NCBI GenBank assembly: GCA_029257715.1
Contig: JARIAT010000091.1
Span: 1-47,213 of the forward strand
Reading direction: 5' to 3'
Origin: Faecousia sp.
GTDB taxonomy: Bacteria > Bacillota > Clostridia > Oscillospirales > Oscillospiraceae
DNA: 47,213 nucleotides
This document shows, in pieces, positions 40,417 to 47,213 of this stretch. The notes beneath the pieces were generated by a model, which saw only the letters and a list, made by a program, of their open reading frames with translations, had not been told where the DNA came from and searched no databases. Position numbers and translations under genes: made by a program. The number at the start of each line of letters is the position of its first letter. Within the stretch, counting starts at the first letter, position 1.

Positions 40417-40560
40417 TCGAGCTGCCTTGGGATTTAACCGTTTCTTTGCCGATTTTCCGGACTTCCGACCGATTCCGAGCCACCGCCCGTCCAAAAGAAA
40501 TTTTGGACTTTTTCCTCTCGCACTGATATAATACAGAAAATACGTTTCAGGAGATTCACG

Positions 40561-41148
40561 ATGGAAATTCTTTATTCGGACCGGGATCTGGCCGTTATTG
40601 CAAAGCCGGTCGGCATGGATTCTGAACATGAAGTCCCCAATGCGCTCATCGAACAGCTGGGCGGCAAAATATTCCCTGTTCACCGGCTGGACCGCAATGT
40701 GGGCGGTGTGATGGTATTTGCCCGCAATTCCAAGGCCGCCGCCGCACTTTCAAAAGCCGTTCAGGATGGCACTATGGTCAAAGAATACCGTGCTCTGGTC
40801 CATGGGATACCGCCGGAAAGCGCCGTATGGCAGGACTTTCTTTTTAAGGACAGCCGGAAAAACAAGGTATTCGTTGTAAAAAAAGAGCGTAAAGGCGTAA
40901 AAAAAGCCAGTCTGGAATTTGTGCGTCTGTGTGATTCTGACCCATCCCTCGTCCATATCAAACTGCACACCGGACGCAGCCACCAGATTCGGGTGCAATT
41001 CGCATCCCGTGGGTTTCCCCTTCTGGGCGATCACAAATACGGTGCCCGGGATGAATACACGGAACCTCGGCTGTTTTCCTGCCGCCTGAGCTTTCCTTGG
41101 AACCATGAAACCAAAATCTTTGAGCGGCTACCCGATTGGGGCGCATAA
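40561..41148 (+). CDS. RluA-type pseudouridine synthase
   Basis: The 195-aa protein is a short RluA-family catalytic domain without an S4 domain. It begins MEILYSDRDLAVIAKPVGMD, has the catalytic-Asp motif HRLDRNVGGVMVFARNS, KEYRALVHG, and the C-terminal LHTGRSHQIRVQFASRGFPL followed by GDHKYG. It isomerises uridine to pseudouridine in rRNA or tRNA; the site is unknown. AGGAG precedes the ATG. The gene is divergent from the CorC-type gene and ends at a bidirectional terminator. Confidence 0.93.
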   Translation: MEILYSDRDLAVIAKPVGMDSEHEVPNALIEQLGGKIFPVHRLDRNVGGVMVFARNSKAAAALSKAVQDGTMVKEYRALVHGIPPESAVWQDFLFKDSRKNKVFVVKKERKGVKKASLEFVRLCDSDPSLVHIKLHTGRSHQIRVQFASRGFPLLGDHKYGARDEYTEPRLFSCRLSFPWNHETKIFERLPDWGA

Positions 41149-41186
41149 CCGCCCCAATCGAGAAATCTTCTCGCTGTTTTGTATGT

Positions 41187-41213
41187 AAAAACCCCGGCAC
41201 ATGCCGGGGTTTT
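41187..41213. terminator. Bidirectional terminator
   Basis: Stem AAAACCCCGGCA/TGCCGGGGTTTT with a 2-nt loop between the converging RluA-type and SbcC-like genes; A- and T-runs at both ends allow use in both directions. Confidence 0.9.
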
Positions 41214-41214
41214 G

Positions 41215-43092
41215 TTATTTGGAAAGGAAGGTTTCTTCCCGATTCTGGCAGGTAAACAGCAAAATCTGACTGGTTTTTCCCAATTCCTGCAAAACTTCCA
41301 TGGCATGACCCATTCTGGTTTCGTCAAAGCGGATCAGCGCATCATCGAGAATCAGCGGTGCCCCGGGACAGAGTACCTCCCATACCGCCAGTCGAAGCGC
41401 CAAATACATCTGATCGACGGTGCCGTCACTGCGCCATCGGCTGTTGTGCATCACAGTCTCTTCTTTCCGAGCAGCTGACAGCTCCAGATCCGTTCCAATG
41501 GAGAGCTTCGCATACCGTCCCCCTGTCAGTTTGGACAGAAGCTCCTCCGCCCGGCGTGTAATTCTCGGAACAAATCGTCTCTGAAGCTCCTGCTGTGCTG
41601 TTTCCAGCGCTGCCTGACTATATTCAATTGCACGGTAATAGCGTTCCAGCTCCCTCTGTCGGTTTTGTGCTGTGTGCATTTGCTGCTGAAGCGTTTCCAT
41701 TCGGGGCAGAACTTCCATCTGTCCCTGAAGCTGGTCAGCCTGACTTCTCCAAGACCGCAGATTCGCCTCCAGCTGCTCCAGTTCCGATTGTGTCTGCTCC
41801 ATGGTGTACGCCAAATGGTCTTCCCCTTCCGGCCGCTGCACCGTCTTAACCACGGACAAAAGATCCTGAAGACGCTGTTTTGCAAGCTCCGCGCGGATTT
41901 TAGCCTGATCCAGCTCCCCAAGCGCATTGCGCTGCTGCTCCCAGCGGTCCAGTGTCTCATCCAGTTCCTCCATACGCGCTTCCCGTCTTGCCAGTTCCTG
42001 CCCGCGTTTTTTCTCTCTTCGGCTGTAACGTACAGCGGCACCGACTCCAATCACTCCCAGTATCATCCCTCCGGCAATCAACAGAATTCCCGGAATCTTC
42101 CATTTCCCAAGCCATAGCAATGCACCGCCGGCCATGCAAAGTGCTGCCGCCGCTGCCGTAGCAGCAATCGCCGGAGCCGCCGATCCGGATGAAATCTCCA
42201 CAGGCATCTCCAGCTGATCCCGAAGATCATATCCCTGCCGCAGCTTCTGCTCCAACACATCCCGGGAAGGGGCTTCGACGCAGACTTTCTCCAGTGTCTC
42301 CACCGCATTTCGGGCGTCCTTGGCCTGCTGTGCTGCCGCTTCCAGTCGATTTCTCTGCTCTATGGATGCCTCATACTCGCACATCTTTGCATGAAGCTGC
42401 AATTCCCGCATTCTCTGACTGCCCTGATCCAGCTCGTCCCGATAGACCTTCAGTCGCTCCTGATAGGACTGAATCTGCTGTATCTGGCTCCGAAGCGTCA
42501 CAATCTCCTGCTGTGTTTCGGGCAGAAGACCGGATTTATGATACCGGATTTGCCGTTTCAGTTCTGCCAGTCGGTGTCCGAGACGTTCTGCGCTGCCGCT
42601 TTCATCGCCGGTTGTGACAAGGGCATTGAGTCTGCGCCGCAGCGCATCATCCGCCGCCACAGGAAGATCCGAAAACTTCACAAAAGCGCTGCGGCAGAAT
42701 ACGCTTTTTTCCACTCCAAGCAGCAGTTCTCCGCAGTTTTCTCCGGTCATCCCCGGAACAGGCAGGCCGGTGTCCGTCTCATAAGCCCGAAATTCGCCCA
42801 TCGGCGTTTTTCCGGATTTGCGCTCAATGGTAATCTTCCGCCCCTGATGCTCCAGCTGCACAACCCCTTCCATGGGTTTTCCGGACCACGGTGCATATTT
42901 TTCCTTGACGCACAGCGCAGACTTCGTGCTTCTTTCCCGAGTATCCACGCCGTAGAGCATTGCCGTCAGAAACGCGCACCATGTGCTTTTTCCCCATTCA
43001 TTCGGCGCTGTAATGACACTCAGCCCACTTCCGAAGGAAAGTTTTGCATGATCCAGCTTTCCGAAGGTTGCTTCCATTTCCAGAATTCTCAT
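41215..43092 (-). CDS. SbcC/YhaN-like AAA ATPase
   Basis: The 625-aa protein has an SMC/Rad50-like layout: Walker A APNEWGKSTWCAFLTAMLYG at the N-terminus, long Gln/Glu/Leu-rich coiled-coil arms and a C-terminal ATPase half with LSKLTGGRYAKL, VDQMYLALRLAV and Walker B PLILDDALIRFD. Two hydrophobic segments (about residues 300-350) interrupt the coiled coil, a feature of YhaN-like proteins. With the upstream nuclease gene it forms an SbcCD-like DNA-end processing pair. ATG 43092 overlaps the nuclease stop (ATGA) and has GGAGG upstream; the longer frame is rejected. Confidence 0.88.
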   Translation of the reverse strand: MRILEMEATFGKLDHAKLSFGSGLSVITAPNEWGKSTWCAFLTAMLYGVDTRERSTKSALCVKEKYAPWSGKPMEGVVQLEHQGRKITIERKSGKTPMGEFRAYETDTGLPVPGMTGENCGELLLGVEKSVFCRSAFVKFSDLPVAADDALRRRLNALVTTGDESGSAERLGHRLAELKRQIRYHKSGLLPETQQEIVTLRSQIQQIQSYQERLKVYRDELDQGSQRMRELQLHAKMCEYEASIEQRNRLEAAAQQAKDARNAVETLEKVCVEAPSRDVLEQKLRQGYDLRDQLEMPVEISSGSAAPAIAATAAAAALCMAGGALLWLGKWKIPGILLIAGGMILGVIGVGAAVRYSRREKKRGQELARREARMEELDETLDRWEQQRNALGELDQAKIRAELAKQRLQDLLSVVKTVQRPEGEDHLAYTMEQTQSELEQLEANLRSWRSQADQLQGQMEVLPRMETLQQQMHTAQNRQRELERYYRAIEYSQAALETAQQELQRRFVPRITRRAEELLSKLTGGRYAKLSIGTDLELSAARKEETVMHNSRWRSDGTVDQMYLALRLAVWEVLCPGAPLILDDALIRFDETRMGHAMEVLQELGKTSQILLFTCQNREETFLSK

Positions 43093-44162
43093 GGCAGCTC
43101 CACCTCCATTCCACGCAGAATCTGGTGGGAAATCTTCGCTGCCAAACGCAGATCCTGCTGTACCTGCTCCTCCTGTCCCTCGGCCGAATCCCGAAGAATC
43201 GAAAAAAACATACCTTCCAGCGTATCTTCTCCCGCAGTCTCCCACAGGTCCGTGGAAAGAATCGTCTCATCCAGAAACGTCAAATTCGGATACCCCGGAA
43301 TTCCCGTATGTATAAAATCCAGCTGATCCGGACTGGCTTCTCCCGTCAGGTGAATCCGGTAAAAATCCTCGCTTCCTCCTCCGGGCAGTACCTGAAGCAC
43401 TGCATCGAGGGGGTTCTCTCCGGCAGGCACCGCAGCATCATAGAATCGGGTGGAATCAATCGGAAGAAATCTGGCTGACGCACGGTGCTCCAGCTCTGTA
43501 ATCAGCACCCCTTTGGTTCCTGTCTCGTCATATCCATGCCCCATCGGGCATCCGGGCCATGCGCACACTCCCGCACCGGCATCAAATCCGCCGACTGCAT
43601 GGATATGTCCCAGTGCCAGATAATCAAGCCCTGCCTCCTGCACCTGCCCTGCCGTCACCGGACAATAGGGTGAATGAACATTGGACGCATCCCCGTGAAG
43701 CGCCATAATCGCATATTTTTCATCGCAGGATGCTTGAAACCCTTCTAAAAGCCCCGGGCAGTTCTGTCCGGTGAATGCCGCGCCGTATACTCGGCAGTCC
43801 AGCTGTGCAATGCGGACGGAGGTAATCTCCTGACTGCGGAAAATATGGACATTCTCCGGCCAGTTCTCCCGAAACCATGGGCTGTTCTGCCCAAAATAGT
43901 CATGATTTCCCGGTGCCACAAATACAGGCACACGCATATTCTGCAATGCGTGAAAGACGCTTTCATAGCCGCTTTTTGTATAGGGTCCGTCAAACAGATC
44001 TCCGCACAGCAGTACAAGATCGCAGCCTTCCCGAAGGCAGATTTGGGCAATGCGGTCCGGAATGCGGAGCATCTGATCCCGCAGGAGCTGCCGCTGCGTC
44101 TGGGAAAACTGGCGCAGCGGTGCATCGATGTGCCAATCGGCACTGTGAAGAATCTTAATCAT
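43089..44162 (-). CDS. SbcD/Mre11-like DNA repair nuclease
   Basis: The 357-aa metallophosphoesterase has the Mre11/SbcD motifs in order: MIKILHSADWHIDAPL, LVLLCGDLFDGPYT, VFVAPGNHDYFG, MALHGD and LALGHIHAV. These bind two metals for nuclease activity. Its partner ATPase follows with a 4-nt overlap. The upstream ymdB gene overlaps its start by a few bases. ATG 44162 was preferred over 44168 for ribosome-site spacing, but both are possible. Confidence 0.9.
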   Translation of the reverse strand: MIKILHSADWHIDAPLRQFSQTQRQLLRDQMLRIPDRIAQICLREGCDLVLLCGDLFDGPYTKSGYESVFHALQNMRVPVFVAPGNHDYFGQNSPWFRENWPENVHIFRSQEITSVRIAQLDCRVYGAAFTGQNCPGLLEGFQASCDEKYAIMALHGDASNVHSPYCPVTAGQVQEAGLDYLALGHIHAVGGFDAGAGVCAWPGCPMGHGYDETGTKGVLITELEHRASARFLPIDSTRFYDAAVPAGENPLDAVLQVLPGGGSEDFYRIHLTGEASPDQLDFIHTGIPGYPNLTFLDETILSTDLWETAGEDTLEGMFFSILRDSAEGQEEQVQQDLRLAAKISHQILRGMEVELP

Positions 44163-44931
44163 GGACATCCGCTCTTTCTACTCTGATACATTTTCCCGTG
44201 GCAGAATCAATGGTAAACAGCACCCCATTGAGCTTGGTGGGACCGTCTGCGCACTGATATCTGGCGTAAAGCTCCCCCCGGAATTTATCCACGGAGAGCT
44301 TCGGCTGAATGCCCAGCACGGAGACCGCCGGACCGGTCATTCCCAAGTCCGTAATATATCCGGTGCCTTTCGGCAGAATCTGAGGGTCTGCGGTGGGCAC
44401 ATGGGTGTGGGTTCCCCATACCGCACTGACCTTTCCGTCCAGCATATATCCCATGGCCAGTTTTTCCGAAGTCGCTTCCGCGTGCATCTCCACAAAAATA
44501 TATTTGGTGTCGATTTTCTTTAAAATTTTGTCCATAAGAAGGAAGGGATTGTCCGGCGTGTAATCCATACCGCAGCGTCCGATCAGATCCACAACCGCAA
44601 TCTCACCGATCTTCGTCTCATAAATCCCCCAACCTCGTCCGGGCTGCTGGGGTGGAAGATTCGCCGGACGCAGCACATAGGGGCTGTCCTCCAGAAACGG
44701 AACAATTTCTCTGCGGGAAAAGGTATGATTTCCCATGGTAATCACATCGGCCCCTGCATCCAGAATTTCCTCTCCCTGACGGGGTGTCATTCCCAGATTA
44801 CTGGCATTCTCTCCGTTTACTATGACAAAATCCGCCTTTGTCTCCCGTTTGAGCTTCCGCAGACTGCGGCACAGCCGATCCATTCCCGGTTCTCCGACCA
44901 CATCGCCTACGGCCAGCACCTTAAACTCCAT
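44155..44931 (-). CDS. ymdB: YmdB family metallophosphoesterase
   Basis: The 258-aa protein matches the TIGR00282/YmdB family in full: KVLAVGDVVGEPGMDRL, DFVIVNGENASNLGMTPRQG, DVITMGNHTFSRREIVPFLE, VEMHAEATSEKLAMGYML and VWGTHTHVPTADPQILPKGT. YmdB is a cAMP phosphodiesterase that affects motility and biofilm switching in B. subtilis. AGGAGG precedes the ATG. It is the first gene of an operon with the SbcD- and SbcC-like genes. Confidence 0.95.
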   Translation of the reverse strand: MEFKVLAVGDVVGEPGMDRLCRSLRKLKRETKADFVIVNGENASNLGMTPRQGEEILDAGADVITMGNHTFSRREIVPFLEDSPYVLRPANLPPQQPGRGWGIYETKIGEIAVVDLIGRCGMDYTPDNPFLLMDKILKKIDTKYIFVEMHAEATSEKLAMGYMLDGKVSAVWGTHTHVPTADPQILPKGTGYITDLGMTGPAVSVLGIQPKLSVDKFRGELYARYQCADGPTKLNGVLFTIDSATGKCIRVERADVHD

Positions 44932-45052
44932 TGTATCTCCTCCTGGGTGATAATTTTATAATAGTATATACGAAATTTCCTCTTCCTGCAATCCGGTCTT
45001 TTTTCCTGTGCCTCCTGCATACACTTTGGTAAACTTGTGAGGAGGGATTGCT

Positions 45053-46201
45053 TTGAAACGTGTTGGTTGTATGCTGCTGGCGCTTTTGCTCCTGCTGGCG
45101 GCAACGATTCCCGCTGTCCGGGCGGAAACGCCCCAATATTCCGGAAAATCCTATTGTCTAATTGATGCTGCTACCGGAAAAACGCTGCTGGCGCACAATG
45201 AGCATGAGGCGCTTGCTCCCGCCAGCGTCACCAAAATTATGACGCTTCTGCTTATTATGGAAGCCATAGACAACGGCCAGATCGGATGGAATGATCCGGT
45301 TACCGCCTCCGAAGCCGCCGCCGCCAAAGGCGGCAGTCAGGTTTATCTGAAGGTCGGAGAAACCATGTGTGTTGAAGAGATGGTCAAATCCATCACTGTA
45401 TCCTCCGCCAATGACTGTGCCTGTGCCATGGCGGAACTGCTGTGCGGCACCGAAAGTGCCTTCGTAGAAAGAATGAACAGCCGGGCAAACGAGCTTGGCA
45501 TGGAAAATACCCATTTTGTCAATTGCACCGGTCTTGATGACAGTCCTGAGGCTTCCGGACATAAAACCAGCGCTTACGATATCGCCCTGATGTCCCGAGA
45601 GCTGCTGACCAAGCATCCCGATATCAAAAAATATACCACCATCTGGATGGATTCTGTCCGTAACGGCGCTTTCGGTCTGAGCAATACCAATAAGCTTGTG
45701 CGTTTCTATCCCGGTTGTACCGGTCTTAAAACAGGGTTCACCGCATCCGCCGGATACTGTCTTTCCGCCTCTGCCCTGCGGGACGGCATGGAGCTGATTG
45801 CAGTTGTGATGGGCTGCGAAACCTCCGCAGACCGCTTTGCCACCTGCCGCCAGCTGTTGGATTACGGGTTTGCCGGCTATGCCCTGTACACCGTCGATAT
45901 CCCCCATACCGAAGGTATCCCCATCAAACTAGGCACGAAAAAATCCATTGTCCCTGTACCGGAGAAAGAGGCCCAGCTTTTGGTTCCCAAATCCGAGCTT
46001 TCCGGCATTACTGCCGACATAACCCTCCTGCCGGAGCTGACTGCTCCCATCCAAAAGGGCAGTGAACTGGGACAGGTTCTCGTCCGCAGCGGCGACAAGG
46101 AACTGGCTCGAATCTCGCTGATCGCTCCCGAGACTGTAGAAAAGCTTGGATGGTTCGATCTCTTCCGTCTCATCATGTCGAAAATGGCCATGGCCGCATA
46201 A
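45053..46201 (+). CDS. dacF: D-alanyl-D-alanine carboxypeptidase (DacF-like PBP)
   Basis: The 382-aa protein has a signal peptide (MKRVGCMLLALLLLLAATIP, cleavage near VRA-ETP) and the three penicillin-binding motifs: SVTK (in APASVTKIMTLLLI), SAN (in VSSANDCACAMAEL) and KTG (in LKTGFTASAGYC). A PBP5-type C-terminal domain and a C-terminal amphipathic helix (KLGWFDLFRLIMSKMAMAA) for membrane attachment follow. It trims the terminal D-Ala of peptidoglycan pentapeptides. The start is TTG 45053 with GGAGGG upstream. It resembles the DacF group used in sporulation, but a vegetative role is possible. Confidence 0.93.
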   Translation: MKRVGCMLLALLLLLAATIPAVRAETPQYSGKSYCLIDAATGKTLLAHNEHEALAPASVTKIMTLLLIMEAIDNGQIGWNDPVTASEAAAAKGGSQVYLKVGETMCVEEMVKSITVSSANDCACAMAELLCGTESAFVERMNSRANELGMENTHFVNCTGLDDSPEASGHKTSAYDIALMSRELLTKHPDIKKYTTIWMDSVRNGAFGLSNTNKLVRFYPGCTGLKTGFTASAGYCLSASALRDGMELIAVVMGCETSADRFATCRQLLDYGFAGYALYTVDIPHTEGIPIKLGTKKSIVPVPEKEAQLLVPKSELSGITADITLLPELTAPIQKGSELGQVLVRSGDKELARISLIAPETVEKLGWFDLFRLIMSKMAMAA

Positions 46202-46307
46202 GAGAGGTATCTTGCGGCATCGTCCTATACACTTGTTGTACCATCTTCACCGATTGTTTTATGAGAAATAGCCAAAAACGACTTTTGAAATCCGTCAGGA
46301 TTCCCGA

Positions 46308-46336
46308 TTGCATCCTTTTTGGATTCATGGTATCAT
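46308..46336 (+). promoter_or_regulatory. Promoter of the MsmX-type ATPase gene
   Basis: TTGCAT (46308-46313), 17-bp spacer, TATCAT (46331-46336). The transcript would have a leader of about 180 nt containing two hairpins: CCGC/GCGG near 46412-46426 and GTCACC/GGTGAC near 46459-46476. Confidence 0.6.
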
Positions 46337-46524
46337 TTAACCATATCGGTGAAACGTGTGTCTACTCCACAAAATAGCCGCGTTTTGCTAAATAAGGAGG
46401 ATATTTTTACCCGCAAGACTCGCGGTGCGGCAGTGTGGAGACCTGTCGTAATGCAGTGTCACCTTTTCATTGGTGACTGCGAGATCATACGCGCGGAGGC
46501 GGTATGGTTAGAGTCCGGAAAGCT

Positions 46525-47213
46525 ATGGCAAGTTTAACTCTGAAGAATGTCAAGAAGATCTACCCGTTCAGCGGCGACGACGAGAAGGCAAACAAGAAGA
46601 AAAAGAAGAAGGGTGAGGAGCCCAAGAAGACCAACCTGCAGATCACTGACAAGGGTGTTGTTGCAGTTCAGGAATTCAACCTTGAGATCAAGGATAAGGA
46701 ATTCATCGTTCTGGTCGGTCCCTCCGGCTGTGGTAAGTCCACCACCCTGCGTATGATCGCAGGTCTGGAAGAGATCTCCGAAGGCGAGCTGTACATCGGT
46801 GACCGTCTGGTCAACGACGTAGCTCCCAAGGACCGCGATATCGCAATGGTCTTCCAGAACTACGCTCTGTACCCCCACATGACTGTCTATGACAACATGG
46901 CGTTTGCTCTGAAGCTCCGTCACACCCCCAAGGATGAAATCGACAAGGCTGTTAAGCAGGCTGCTGAGATTCTGGATATCACCCAGTATCTGGGCCGTAA
47001 GCCCAAGGCACTGTCCGGCGGTCAGCGTCAGCGTGTTGCCATCGGCCGTGCAATCGTCCGTGATCCTCAGGTCATGCTGATGGACGAGCCTCTGTCCAAC
47101 CTGGACGCAAAGCTGCGTAACCAGATGCGTGCCGAGATCATCAAGCTGCGTGAGCGTATCAATACTACCTTTATCTACGTTACCCATGACCAGACTGAGG
47201 CTATGACTCTGGG
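46525..47213 (+). CDS. msmX: Sugar-importer ATPase, MsmX/UgpC type (3' end outside window)
   Basis: The 229 codons visible encode the start of a CUT1-type ATPase: [20 protein letters not shown], a Lys-rich insertion ([12 protein letters not shown]), Walker [20 protein letters not shown]-loop [13 protein letters not shown], signature [14 protein letters not shown] and Walker [15 protein letters not shown] with [13 protein letters not shown]. The regulatory C-terminal domain lies beyond the window. MsmX proteins serve several importers whose operons lack an ATPase, such as the LplABC-type one at 23-28.6 kb. ATG 46504 is an in-frame alternative start with GGAGG close by. The Lys-rich insertion delays the normal N-terminal strand. 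Confidence 0.93.
   Translation, partial: MASLTLKNVKKIYPFSGDDEKANKKKKKKGEEPKKTNLQITDKGVVAVQEFNLEIKDKEFIVLVGPSGCGKSTTLRMIAGLEEISEGELYIGDRLVNDVAPKDRDIAMVFQNYALYPHMTVYDNMAFALKLRHTPKDEIDKAVKQAAEILDITQYLGRKPKALSGGQRQRVAIGRAIVRDPQVMLMDEPLSNLDAKLRNQMRAEIIKLRERINTTFIYVTHDQTEAMTL

Noticed and set aside
1..47213. CRISPR array or rRNA genes
   Set aside because: No regularly spaced repeats and no rRNA sequence were seen in the window.

Overview
The window reads as chromosomal DNA of an endospore-forming Firmicute of the class Clostridia, probably Oscillospiraceae/Ruminococcaceae. The basis is the mid-range GC content, strong AAGGAGG-type ribosome sites, canonical sigma-A promoters, a sporulation sigma factor K gene, a DacF-type carboxypeptidase and carbohydrate transporter types common in gut Clostridia. 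The species cannot be fixed from sequence reading alone.

Layout. 1-1.7 kb: a lipoprotein gene cut by the window edge, a possible 59-aa ORF and tRNA-Ala(CGC). 1.8-5.4 kb: tex and a MATE exporter. 5.5-9.5 kb (minus): a choline/phosphocholine operon made of a wHTH-cytidylyltransferase-choline kinase fusion, a second LicC-type cytidylyltransferase and a BCCT transporter. 9.6-11 kb: tRNA-Gln(CTG), a DUF5662 protein and a PPC/DUF296 protein. 11.0-22.2 kb: a sigK gene split in two by a 10.5-kb skin-like element. 22.3-34 kb: a galactoside locus with a YesL-like protein, a GH36-like enzyme, an LplABC-type importer, a divergent AraC regulator, a classical GH36 alpha-galactosidase and a six-hairpin glycosidase. 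34.1-38.6 kb: an mglBAC-like operon with a small InlB-repeat membrane protein at its end. 38.9-47.2 kb: a CNNM/CorC-type protein with an attenuator-like leader, an RluA-type pseudouridine synthase, a ymdB-sbcD-sbcC-like operon, dacF, and the start of an MsmX/UgpC-type ATPase that often energises importers like those seen here.

The most notable object is the skin-like element (11386-21888). Its ends are a 14-bp direct repeat (TGAGGATTTCATTT on the plus strand). Recombination between the copies would rejoin the N-terminal sigK part (minus strand from 22222) in frame to the C-terminal part (ending 11039), giving a protein of about 226 aa that reads CIENEIL-MYFRS across the joint. A large serine recombinase lies at one end, and its stop codon is inside the repeat.

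The cargo of the element is a mosaic of intact and decayed genes: VanZ, a secreted protein, remnants of a PadR/HAAS/secreted-protein operon, a DnaC/IstB fragment, a frameshifted STAND/TPR ATPase, a 68-aa protein, and a small peptide cluster. That cluster has an RNPP/Rgg-like regulator, an unlisted 31-aa Cys-containing precursor-like peptide, a broken radical SAM gene and an intact ABC exporter. A 19-bp inverted repeat sits upstream of two plus-strand genes in the cluster and may be the regulator's operator.
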